Assembly: GCA_905221605.1 (NCBI GenBank)
Contig: CAJNDS010002495.1
Span: forward strand, 275,214 to 339,213
Length of the DNA stretch: 64,000 nt
Direction of reading: 5' to 3'
From: Symbiodinium natans
Taxonomy: Eukaryota; Sar; Dinophyceae; Suessiales; Symbiodiniaceae
Below are positions 54,771-64,000 of this stretch, piece by piece. A model generated the notes under the pieces. That model was not told the origin of the DNA and ran no database searches. It saw only the letters and a program-made list of their open reading frames with translations. A program made the translations under genes and the position numbers. Position 1 is the stretch's first letter; each line of letters opens with the position of its first letter.

Positions 54771-54904
54771 AAAACAAAAACGTCTGAACAATTTAGATAC
54801 GTTTTTGATTTTGGGTATGATTCGAGGGCTTCCCGGGTAACGCGGCGTTTGTTGCTATATTTCGATAATGCAGTTTTCATAGGTGGAAAAGTTGTGTGGA
54901 ATGA

Positions 54905-55132
54905 ATGTCTGCGAAGGCTTTGAAGTTTTTGAACAGTTTGAACTGGGAGGCACTGTTTTCGTACCTTCCAAACCCCTCATATCCTGAGCCTGGTGAACAG
55001 GAGTTTGCCGTGCAGCAGCCTTTTGGTACGGATCGTCGGTGGTTCATGTGCATTCGCGTGAACAGGGACAACAGCGTGCATATATCCATCAGTCAATGCA
55101 GTGAGCTGCTTGGGAAGCATGGCTTCGTCTAG
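54905..55132 (+). CDS. Possible small protein or exon, 75 codons
   Basis: ATG at 54905 gives a compact sequence, KALKFLNSLNWEALFSYL, then PNPSYPEPGEQEFAV and RRWFMCIRVNRDNSVHISIS. It looks like a folded domain, not low complexity. A second ATG at 54901 is in another frame. I recognise no family. Confidence 0.35.
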   Translation: MSAKALKFLNSLNWEALFSYLPNPSYPEPGEQEFAVQQPFGTDRRWFMCIRVNRDNSVHISISQCSELLGKHGFV

Positions 55133-57499
55133 TTTGCCATGGCCGTGGCTGCAGCGTGCAAAGCAAGCAATGAGGCAATCGAGACGAAATATCAAGATTC
55201 ATTTACAGCAGTTGCACAATTTCTGCAGCCTGCGGTTTTGCGCAGCCAAGGTGAAACTGAAACACCGTGCGTTGACGCTTCCAAGCTTGAGAGGTGGCTT
55301 GCTGATTCATGCACTGAAGAAGATTAAAGACCAAACAGGACGCAGTTGGGTGGCTGCTGCTGTGAAGTTGTAGCACGTCGCTTTTTCTTTTGTGTGCCAG
55401 CCGGTTGAGAATGTCGGTGAGTGAAGGAGTCCTCTCTTGTGAGTTGCAGATCCTCAGTTGCAGTCTTGCCACCAGTTGCAATTTTCTGTTGAATAGCCAG
55501 GTTCCTTGATTTCAGAGCCTGATGAATGAATCAATGAATGCTTCGTATTTTGACCAGTTTATTCGTTTCCCCCTTAGAGTTAAAGTTGAACCGTTTCCCG
55601 CTTGCTGAGGTACCTCGATTATGGAGCCGAGGAGCGGGGTTTTCATACATGGTCAGCACAACGAAATGTGTAAGACTCCAAGATGCGCTGTGCGTGAGGT
55701 GGTAATCGATGGACAGCCTGGCAATGTCCTGAATTGTGAAGAAGCGGTGCTGCGAGTCGCTGAAGGCAACGTCGACGGATTGGATTTCGTGGAAATTCGC
55801 CATGAGGCAGGGTGTTCCTGAAAGTCAGCATGTTAGGTTGGTTTCAAGTCGGACGTACAGCTTCCGAATTTGTTTGCAGCCACATCACAGGCACCGCCAG
55901 CGCCTACGAAAGTGAGTTGTGAAGTTTGTTCATTTGTTTGGCAAGTTTTCGTGTGTCACACCCGTCGAAAGATCGGAGTCTTCAGGTCTCCATGCCAGCA
56001 GGGAGGAAGCTTCAGACAGGAAAAGCGAAGAAACAACAAACGCCGGCGCAAGCCATCGGGTGTATGACAGGCGCGGTCATGTCGGTGATTGATTGCATTA
56101 TGAAGCAACCATACTTACCATAGTTTCGCACGCTTCACATTAGCTTGCAGGTTGCGACCTTGTCCTGGATGAAGCGCAGTCGCAACTGCGTGTGGTGGGA
56201 CCTTCAGAAGCTGTTGCTCGCGGTGCTGCCAAGCTTGCAGCAGCTTGGTGGGGACACGTCAGGCTTTTGTGCACGTATGTTGCGCACCAAGGTTTCTCAT
56301 CCACACATAATCAAGTCGGCCATTTCTCTAGTTGTTTCGAGTTTTTTCTTTCTCACTTCCAGAGGACAAGTTCTTGGCAGCGCGCAGTCACGACCTCTCC
56401 GCTGTTGTCAAGGCTGCAGCTGCCACGTGTGCTAGCATGATCTAACATATGTTCGTCTTTCTTGCCCTCGTTGAGAACAAAAGTTGTTTGTTGCTCTCTT
56501 GCCAGGGTGAGGCTCCGCGCCTCCTGGCAGCGTGTAGTGGTATTTGGATCGCAAAGGTGTGGCGCCGGCTTGTGAGTTAGACGTGATACCGCAGTGACTG
56601 TTGTGTTGCCGATGTTTTGGTGACTTCCGCCTGATTTGATTCGCTGCAACAACCGGCGGGGTTCCCAATTTTGCGTCTGGTGTACATGGGAGCAAAGGTT
56701 TGAACGGCACGTAGCAGCACTGTACCAAGCAAGCCAAGACGGGGCCTTTGTACCGGTAGGCGACGCCGATGCCAATCTATCAGCTTGTTTTGTTCCTGCT
56801 CCATGTTGTCGCGGTCGTGTTGTTGCTGCTCCGGTTTGCATTTTGCCTTGCTTATCCGATGAGTTGATGCTGTATTTCGCCGCTCAATGTTGCTTTTGTC
56901 GAAAGCAATGAGGAACGACCGACTCGGTTTCGGTGACTCGTCTGCAATGGATGCAGCCAGCAATGCAGCTGCTGATTGTTGCGATGTCTGCAGCTAAGAC
57001 ACCAAAAACATAGGATTACTGGCCGCAGCTGCGAAGAGAATTTGCCCTGCCCAGTTTAACATGAGCTACAGAGCTACATTGGACTTGGATGAACTAGTTT
57101 CAGGCACAGTGATGAGACTGAGAGGTTTCCTTGGGTCTGAGGAACAACTGATGGATCAATGCTGAGGTGCCGACTGGTGCTGGTTCTGAAAGCCGCGCGT
57201 CTCCGATCTCAAATGTCAAGCCGAAACAGAAGGTTCGGGAGCGCAGGCACGGCGACAAGGCTCAGAAGCCACAGGTCGCTTTCACGCACGAAGCGAGAGT
57301 CCAGTTCTTGCAGACTTGCAGACAGCTCTGGAGACAGAATGAGACGCAGCGAATGTCTGTGTATATATGTGAAAGTGTGTATGTGTATGTGTGTGTGCAC
57401 GTTTCTACGACCTGAGGACTCGCGAGCAGCGAAAGACATGCCTGTGTCTTGGTCCTTGGCCATGAACAGCTCTGTGATGTGCTGACTTGGTGTTGATGT
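55133..57499. other. No supported gene
   Basis: ORFs of up to 162 codons (- strand 56841-56353) have no domains. A GT/TG microsatellite lies at 57357-57400. No tRNA or snRNA was recognised. Confidence 0.35.
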
Positions 57500-57584
57500 T
57501 TGCTGGTGTGCTGTGGGCTCCCTCTGTGGTCAGGTCGACAGCTCCAAGCTCAGCTTCTAGGCTTTGCATTCTGCCACTGTTCGT

Positions 57585-57614
57585 CCTTGCTCGTCCTTGC
57601 TCGTCCTTGCTCAT
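57585..57614. repeat. CTCGTCCTTG triplet
   Basis: Three tandem copies of a 10-base unit just upstream of the WW-like segment. Confidence 0.85.
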
Positions 57615-57658
57615 GCGTTTTTGGGGCGGTTGAGCTGTTGAGCCTCTTCTACCCCCAG

Positions 57659-57829
57659 CACCATAAGGATCGCCATGCGTGCCCTCCAGTCATCCAAGCT
57701 GTGACAGATGAGTTTGGTCGGCGCTATTACTGGAACCACACGGAAGCGATGGCGACCTGGCATCCGCCTCCACCGCATATTGGCTTCTGGGAACGTCTGG
57801 TTGATTGCAGGATTGCTTCTTTTTTGTAG
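57659..57829 (+). CDS. Possible exon with a WW-like domain
   Basis: The translation contains VTDEFGRRYYWNHTEAMATW followed by HPPPP. This matches the second half of a WW domain (D-x-x-GR-x-YYxNH-x-T-x-x-x-x-W-x-xP), a Pro-rich-peptide binder. The first signature Trp, eight residues before the Gly, is Ile here. The frame stops at 57827-57829 shortly after, and the upstream part (57500-57658) is not domain-like, so this may be one exon. Function cannot be inferred further. Confidence 0.5.
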   Translation, partial: HHKDRHACPPVIQAVTDEFGRRYYWNHTEAMATWHPPPPHIGFWERLVDCRIASFL

Positions 57830-58234
57830 AATGTAGAACTCAAGAAGAGCATCGTCCAGACCAGTTGCAGGACAGGAAGTCCTTATTTCCAAAACCGTGG
57901 TACTGGACAAACTGCCTGGGACTTGCCTGGCCGGATGCACCAGCGCCTGCAGCAACCTCATCCAGCCCAAGCCTAAGAGGATGGGCTGTGAAGGGTTTTG
58001 GGCTCGACTTGAAGTTGTTTTGCTGAAAGTTTCCTTCAATGCAGGCCAGGGGCATGCCGGGATTCAATGGCTCAGCACACGACTCTGTGTGCCGGTTGCT
58101 AGCTTCGGGTAGGCGTGTTTCACTGTTGCAAGCAAACGGTTTCTTTGTCGCAAATCCGTCTTGAAGGACTTGGGGCAGGATTCGGCGGCAATTGGGTTTC
58201 GGATGAGGTTTGAGATATTTCAGAAGATCCGCAT

Positions 58235-58594
58235 GTGGGCTTGGGGGCCGAGGTCCCTGGATACGGCTTCACGTTGGCGCCAGCCTGGATCCCCCCCGCG
58301 ACTCCTCCGGTGGGAGCGGTGCCAGCGCCATCGCCAGCGCCCTCACCAGCACCATCATCCTCACCAGCGTCTTCACCAGTGCCAGCGTCCTCAACAATGC
58401 CCTCGACAGCAGTGCCCGACAGCTTCTCCAACGCTGAAAGCTTTTCGAGCCGTCCTCTTGATGGGGAACACAACTCGAGGCTTGCGGTGGGCAAAGTGGA
58501 GATGACGGCCGAAGGCCCGACACCGAACAGTTGCCTTTCCTCGCTTGGCGTGGTCACTATGTGCATTATGTACACTGTCATTGTGATGTCCTGA
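58235..58594 (+). CDS. Possible exon with Pro/Ala/Ser repeats
   Basis: After AWIPPATPPVGA the sequence runs as (A/S)P(S/A) repeats for about 30 residues, a Ser-rich stretch follows, and then VVTMCIMYTVIVMS, a short hydrophobic end. Such Pro-rich regions are typical of wall or surface proteins, but any long GC-rich trinucleotide repeat can look so. The reverse strand is also open here. Confidence 0.3.
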   Translation: MGLGAEVPGYGFTLAPAWIPPATPPVGAVPAPSPAPSPAPSSSPASSPVPASSTMPSTAVPDSFSNAESFSSRPLDGEHNSRLAVGKVEMTAEGPTPNSCLSSLGVVTMCIMYTVIVMS

Positions 58595-59331
58595 ATATTG
58601 GGTCCGTTTAGATGGTAGATGGGTGCATTCTTTAGGGAGAGAGGGCAGCACCGCTAATCAGAGCATTCGTGCCCGAACCATGATGAAGTCCATGTTGTCT
58701 CTGCGTCAGTTTGACGATGCTTGAGCTTTTGCGTACTTGTAACGCGATCTGTCCTCAAGCCTGCTGGGGCAAAAAGGGCAATGGTGAGAGTTGCACCAGT
58801 GGCCGGGCATCGATCGCCCTCTTGAGCGCCGTCCATTTTCGGGGCTAGTCCATTCGGCAAGTGAATGTTACACGCTCCTTACCAGTAGCAGGTTTCGACT
58901 TCCATGAGCGCCGTCTTGCTGTCAAAGACCAACACTCGTTGTGGTATCTGATGAGCATGCAGGTAAGCACTTGAGCCCGACCTTGGGTTCAGGCCTCATC
59001 GCCAGATCTGCTCACCAAAGAACGGCCCAGTGCAAGTTTTCATTTATCCAAAAATTTCAGCTCCTTCCTCAAGCTACGGGTGTCGCTCGTTGCTCGGTGT
59101 GCACGTGATTTTCCAGAATTATGCCAAAGGTGGAATGTTCGTGTTCAGCGATTTTTGCCAAGGCTAATCGATTGTGTTGTGACTGGGATGACAATTCCTA
59201 CAATCGGCGTTCGTTCTGGGCACTTTTTTTGAATGGCCTGTTCTTCGTGACCTCTTGGAGAGATCCACGTTGCTGCGTAGGGGTGTTGAGGTGAAGGTCA
59301 AAGGTACTACAGCTTGTAGGGTGTTGGGGAC
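58595..59331. other. No supported gene
   Basis: No ORF with features, no repeat, no RNA gene recognised. Confidence 0.35.
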
Positions 59332-59601
59332 ATGGGACCTGAGACTTACAAGGTGTTGCTTCTAAAGGTGTTATGGGCACCGAAACCTCTTTTGTTGAAC
59401 GCAGTGGGGCTTGCGTGCAATGCGGAGATCCAAGAGATGAACCGCAGTCACATGGGTCCCATTGACTTTCTTGCTTCAGGCCGGCAAGCAGCGCGCCTTC
59501 GGACAAAGCAGGCGTTGGACAACATCAAAGCTCGCAGGCGGAACCTTGGGCTGGAAGCTTCGCTACGTTCCTTGGCAGTATTGGAGGCAAACTTCACGTG
59601 A
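59332..59601 (+). CDS. Possible exon, 89 codons
   Basis: ATG at 59332. The C-terminal half is basic and helical (RQAARLRTKQALDNIKARRR). No domain is recognised; a - strand ORF overlaps it. Confidence 0.25.
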   Translation: MGPETYKVLLLKVLWAPKPLLLNAVGLACNAEIQEMNRSHMGPIDFLASGRQAARLRTKQALDNIKARRRNLGLEASLRSLAVLEANFT

Positions 59602-59869
59602 AGTGGAACTCGGCACTAGCCCGAATTTTCTTTCACACGCATGGGTGAAACGATTCGCAATGCGCTTCGGATTTGACCAGCGCAGTGACGCAAGGGCTTC
59701 AGGGCATCTTTGAAGCTTTTCATCAGGCGTGTGCCCAGCCCCACTTGTGCCTGCATGAGCACGGAATCGAGCGTGAGCGAGAACGAGTGAAGGTGAGGGA
59801 ACACAGGTCGGCACTCGAACGCAATGCAAACCACACTAGCCTCTGCGCAGATGTTTATATATAGACACA

Positions 59870-60620
59870 CATAGGTATGTCAACACGTCTGGAGTTCTGC
59901 CGCTTTCGTCGCAGATATCAAAAGGAGCACAGTCAAGCAGCACAATGTCACTACAAAAAGCAGCGTAGCAAACAGCTGGTAGTTAAAACCAACAGACACA
60001 AAAGCATTGAGACAGCCACTCGATGGAGTTCTACGGCTAATGTCGTTTTACTCACCTCAACGTAGCACGAAGCCATAAGAAAACACATAGTAACACAGTC
60101 AGAAGCCAAGGATCGTGTCATTAGAAGAAACAGCTTAGAATCAGCTGGTCGCCAAAAACCAACAGTGACTTAACACACACATAAACAAATTTTTGAGATA
60201 TCCTCATAGTCACCTTAACGTAGCACGAAGCCATGAGAAGAAACATAGTAACACTGTCAGAACCCAAGAAAATCTGAACGACGATTTGAATCACCAGCTC
60301 GATGGAATTCTGAGGCTTTCATCGCAGTAATAGAAGAAGAAGAAGCGCAACAAAGCAACACCATGTCGTTTTAAAAGCAGCATAGCAAACAGCTGGTAGT
60401 TACAACCAACAACCAACAGTGACTAAAAAACACACTCACACACATACTATGGCCAATATCCTTTGAACCTTGTATTCACCTTAATGTAGCACGAAGCCAT
60501 GAGAGAAAAGTCATTGTAACACAGTCAGAAGCAAAAATAGTGTAAACGAAGTTTTGAACAACCAACTCGATGGAGTTTTGCGGCTGTCATGCAGCCAAAA
60601 AAATGCATTGTAAAGTAGCA
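59870..60620. repeat. Irregular tandem repeats, about 160-265 bp
   Basis: TAGCACGAAGCCAT recurs at about 60064, 60221 and 60487, and AGCTGGT(A/C)GTTAAAACCAAC-like sequence at about 59978, 60140 and 60392. A-rich, non-coding. Confidence 0.8.
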
Positions 60621-62355
60621 TCAGAAACACAAAACAGTATGGGCATAAAAGATATATCACATAAACAAACGTTTTGCTTGCAGATCTATGGAGCTGTGCG
60701 ATTCATATTCTATTACAAAGGCTGAGAAAATGCTGTGATATTGTCTTTGCAAGCGAATTACACAGCATATTCGTAAATGTCCCAGTGTTCATCTGACATG
60801 CTTTGCAGCACGGATAATGCAAAATGTGAGCTGAGTAAGCTAAACTTCTTGTACGTGGGCAGAATGATTAAAACAATGTATTCAGTTTTTGAATTGTCAT
60901 GCTTGGGCTTTGGACATGTTGCTTTTGAAACTACAGGTTGATGTGAGATGGGCGTGCATGGTCTGTTGAAGAGTATATGTCAGACATTGGACACTAAGCC
61001 AGTTTCGGCCACGTACATACCACTATATATACACAGACAGTGCACTGGGTGGCCGGGAGGTGCCTAGAATGTGTTTCTGCGGAATGCATTTGCCTTGATC
61101 CGGCGCTTTGCGCCTTTTCAATTTTTTGAGGGTCCGAGTGCATCCGAGTGCGCCTTGCTTGGTGATGGAATGTTTTTTTCGCTTCGAGGTACTTGTAGGG
61201 AGAAAGTCGCGCCGCCCAAACGATCAGGTGCAACTGTGAGGTCTAGAAGTTGAGGAGCGTGCCTGGGAACGAAAGAACAGTCGACATTTGTGACGTGTCG
61301 ACATCGCGGGACTAACAGTCACAGAGCACGAGCAAAGACACGAGAAAGGGCACCGAAGCAAGGTTTTCGGTTCTTCTGATGGGACCAATGTCCATGTCTC
61401 CCTTGACCCGCGTTGCCAACAAGAACGAATGCAAGTTGATGCAAGCAGCGTTGAACCGAAACACGTCGAGTGACCAATCGACTAGCAATTGCTGCCTGCT
61501 ATCCGTGTCGACTTTCCGTAGAGTGTCGTGTGGATATATTCCGCCGCTTTCAGCAGCCCTGCGTACCTAGCAGCAGTCGTTTCAGCTTCGACATTGACAT
61601 TTTGGGAGATGTTGAGAGGTCTCCGGATAGGAGGGTGCGCTCCGCTCATGCCGAGTCCCAATGGATGAGTGTCCTGAGATGCATGTGGGCGACATGGGCG
61701 AGAGACAGCCAGCTGACTTTGACATTGCAGAAGGGGATCTCTGGCAAGATGGCTCCCTCAGTCAGGCTGCATGCGAAGACGATGACACGTTTCTTGCTGG
61801 TCAAATACTCTTACTAGGGTTTAGGGTGTCTGAAGACTCATCGGGCGAGTTCTAACTGCTTTTCAGTGTTGTGCCATTTTGTGCTGGGCTTCGGACAAGG
61901 TCACTTATGGTTTCGCTGCAGTTTGTTTTTGCCTGACAGGTTTGATTTGGAGGAACATTCTGAAGATTCTTTCAGACATGAAGAAACGCTGGTTGCAGAT
62001 GATCCATTTCATGAAGGATCCGCTGGGGCACTTGCTAAAGTTTTCACTCTCACTTCACGCAAAGCATGCGCAGGACAGGTGTTCTGGAGAGTTCCAGAAG
62101 GAGACCCGGACGCGGTGCCTTGCCTGGGGTTGGCGGTCTTCCAAGCATGGTTGCCCAACGAAGAACCGGAGTAAATCGGAGGTGCTCGTCGAAGCTGACG
62201 ATCCAAGTCTTGCTGAGGTGCCCGAGTGCCCTGGTTGAATCGAAGTGGTCAGATGAATCCGATCCAACTTTCAATGAGCGCGGTTTGCTGTGATTTGAAT
62301 CAGCAAAAGTTACTGTGTATCCTCCACGTAAAGTTCGAGCTTTTAATCTTGAACT
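60621..62355. other. No supported gene
   Basis: Mostly A/T-richer sequence to 61000. A short TAGGGTTTAGGG at 61815-61826 is telomere-like. ORFs at 61470-61817 and 61866-62238 are unrecognised; the latter pair overlaps in two frames. Confidence 0.35.
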
Positions 62356-62820
62356 GTGTTCGCTGGGAGAGATACCCTGAAGAACCTTTATGAGGCAGAG
62401 TTCATTGATGAAATAGACGTAGGACTTTCGTCCGGATATTCGCGATCGACGAGTGAAGGAGGTTTCTCGAATCCAACGCCTAACCGAACAACGTCCATGT
62501 TGGATAGCTGGCTACAGTTCTTCCCTTCATTACTTCCAGAGAGTTTCTTAGACCCATCCGCGTGTGGTAGAAAGCAAATGCCGAAAGTGAAGGGCTTCGA
62601 GTACACGCTCAGGTCCAGGGATGCCGAAAGTACGGCCCTTGAGTTTCCTCCGGAAGCTGCAGCTACTTGTCTTGAAAGTTTGAAAGCCTCTGACGACAGC
62701 ATTGATGAGGGACTTGCCGGGAACCGGGGGTCTGCAAGGATGATGCATGGGATGTCTTGGAGGAAGACCTGGGTGATTTCGTGGACGAAGAAGCCATTAA
62801 GTAGCTTTTCCCAGCAATAG
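62356..62820 (+). CDS. Possible exon, about 154 codons
   Basis: The frame is protein-like: KNLYEAEFIDEIDVGLSSGY, a Ser/Thr-rich part, LDSWLQFFPSLLPESFLDPS, then EFPPEAAATCLESLKASDDS. The last 30 codons look less coding. No family recognised; the opposite strand is open over the same interval. Confidence 0.35.
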   Translation: MFAGRDTLKNLYEAEFIDEIDVGLSSGYSRSTSEGGFSNPTPNRTTSMLDSWLQFFPSLLPESFLDPSACGRKQMPKVKGFEYTLRSRDAESTALEFPPEAAATCLESLKASDDSIDEGLAGNRGSARMMHGMSWRKTWVISWTKKPLSSFSQQ

Positions 62821-62983
62821 AAACACCATGAAGCATCATCTTGGCAACTGTGACAGTCGACTTTCAATACCTTCAAGCAATGAAGGGATTGTTCGTTGAG
62901 GCAAGACTTGCTAGCCGAGATTCAGACGATGCGCGACAGCCTGGAGCTCAACTTTGCTCATGCTCCATATGCGTCCGCGTTGA

Positions 62984-63349
62984 GTGCAGTGCGATGTACT
63001 CTCCCGACAAATCGAGACAGGGGTGGCATGCGTGATTTGCTGGATGTACAGAGCGCAATGTTTTGAGAACGAAGGTCAAGACAAAGAGCTTCTTGAAGAG
63101 GAGGAGGAGGAGGATGCCACAGAGTGGGAAATGTGGCAAGTCGACGAGGAGGAGTTCGGTGCCGTGGAAGAAACAGCAGCAGAAGCAGAGGAGATTCGCG
63201 CTTCTGACTTGCGCCAGACGTGCTTGCGGGGGTGGGGGGGGGGGGGGGGGGGCGACGCAGGTGACACCTCCTTACCCGTCATACTGAAGAAGAAAGGAAT
63301 CAACGCAAAAATGACGGACGCAAAAAGGTTCATAAAGAAAGTGAATTAG
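62984..63349 (+). CDS. Possible exon with acidic stretch
   Basis: ELLEEEEEEDATEWEMWQVDEEEF and EETAAEAEE form a strongly acidic segment, cut by a Gly run from the poly(G) at 63232-63252. The acidic part is partly due to GAG/GAA repeats. Coding is uncertain. Confidence 0.3.
   Translation: MQCDVLSRQIETGVACVICWMYRAQCFENEGQDKELLEEEEEEDATEWEMWQVDEEEFGAVEETAAEAEEIRASDLRQTCLRGWGGGGGGDAGDTSLPVILKKKGINAKMTDAKRFIKKVN
63232..63252 (+). repeat. Short poly(G) tract
   Basis: GGGG-T-then about 19 G. It lies within an otherwise open frame. Confidence 0.85.
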
Positions 63350-64000
63350 CACAAATGTCGAAAGAAAGAAAGCAATACCGAAAGAAGTAAAGGAAGAACG
63401 AAACAGATACATGCATGAAGAAACGAAGAAGGATACATATATGCGCGAAGAGTTATTGAAAGAGCGAATAGAGAAGTACACAACAAATCCTACTATCAGA
63501 ATTACATACACAAAGAAAGCCGCAACAAACACAGAAGTAAAAAGAAGGAAATAAGCAAAGGAATGACGAAAAAATGAAAGAACAACATAACTAAAACCAA
63601 TTACCCAAAGGTTCGGGAAGGGTGTCGCTGAGTCGCTTGGCAACGCAAGAACAAATTCAGATGCGTCCCGTTGAGGGTCGCCAACTGTGGGTCCAAGCTC
63701 CTCGTCGCTTTGGTAGACAGTATCTGCTCAGTATCTATCGTTAGTTTCACCCCGACATCCGTTCATTATCCTGTCAGTGTGGGGTGCTAACAGACATGAA
63801 CAGAGAGACAACTCAAGCCTTCACGATTGTTCATGTAGTGTGTGTTTGTGTATCGCCACGTCATTATCAACGCAGTTCTGCCTTGGCTGCAACTTTTCTT
63901 AGCCATGTGTTTCTGTTATGTTTCTTTCTCGTTCCGCTCCAACCCGCACAGCCACGCAGGTCACTTGCATTGCGCCTGTAGACTGGCAGGACCAGCGTGC
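63350..64000. other. Purine-rich stretch and right edge, no supported gene
   Basis: 63290-63600 is rich in GAAAGAAAG-like motifs. No gene is recognised to the window end. Confidence 0.4.

Overview
The window looks like nuclear DNA of a dinoflagellate, most likely Symbiodiniaceae (inference). The grounds are a cytosine methyltransferase carried by a retroelement (a trait described from Symbiodinium), degenerate TTTAGGG telomere-type repeats, a DIRS-like reverse transcriptase/RNase H relic, a CCCH-finger retroelement relic, abundant tandem repeats and few convincing host genes. I see no rRNA, tRNA or CRISPR array, and no intact spliced-leader relic.

Left part, 1-31.8 kb, is almost all mobile-element or element-like coding DNA on the + strand. 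1-6571 is a decayed retroelement: a C5-cytosine methyltransferase with an in-frame TAG, then post-RT sequence with Cys-rich fingers, a plant/retro-type RNase H, and a palm-like domain ending in WVHDGVYV; the RT core itself is missing. 6.6-12.4 kb holds unrecognised ORFs, including a head-to-tail triplicated module of about 1.4 kb with a DWPVGT motif. 12.65-29.6 kb is a cluster of large ORFs: a stand-alone alpha/beta-hydrolase-like protein, a giant ORF with a second alpha/beta hydrolase (GFSAG) and an SF1 helicase of UPF1 type, and a 762-codon ORF of unknown function. The giant ORF is cut at codon level by a nearly intact 6.28-kb APE-type LINE (14548-20830) flanked by a 12-13 bp target-site duplication; removing the LINE joins the two halves in frame.

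The most unusual signal is inside that LINE: the 10-mer CCACACCGCC (usually as GACCACACCGCC) occurs 15 times exactly and about a dozen times with changes, at 70-540 bp intervals, in the leader, ORF1 and ORF2, read in two different frames (HTA and TTP), and I found it nowhere else in the window.

Middle part, 29.5-43 kb: a C-rich minisatellite whose unit contains the stop codon of the adjacent ORF, which then inverts and runs into about 160 G residues; degraded hydrolase-like fragments; a DIRS-like RT/RNase H relic; a 220-bp MITE; a 210-bp higher-order satellite flanked by GGTTCGAACC-rich blocks; and several other tandem arrays. A 2.87-kb block (36109-38975) is repeated at about 99% identity at 49240-52107. 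Right part, 43-64 kb, is mostly low-coding sequence with repeats, a long inverted repeat around telomere-like DNA, and a few short ORFs that may be exons (a WW-like domain, a Pro/Ala/Ser-rich segment, an acidic segment).
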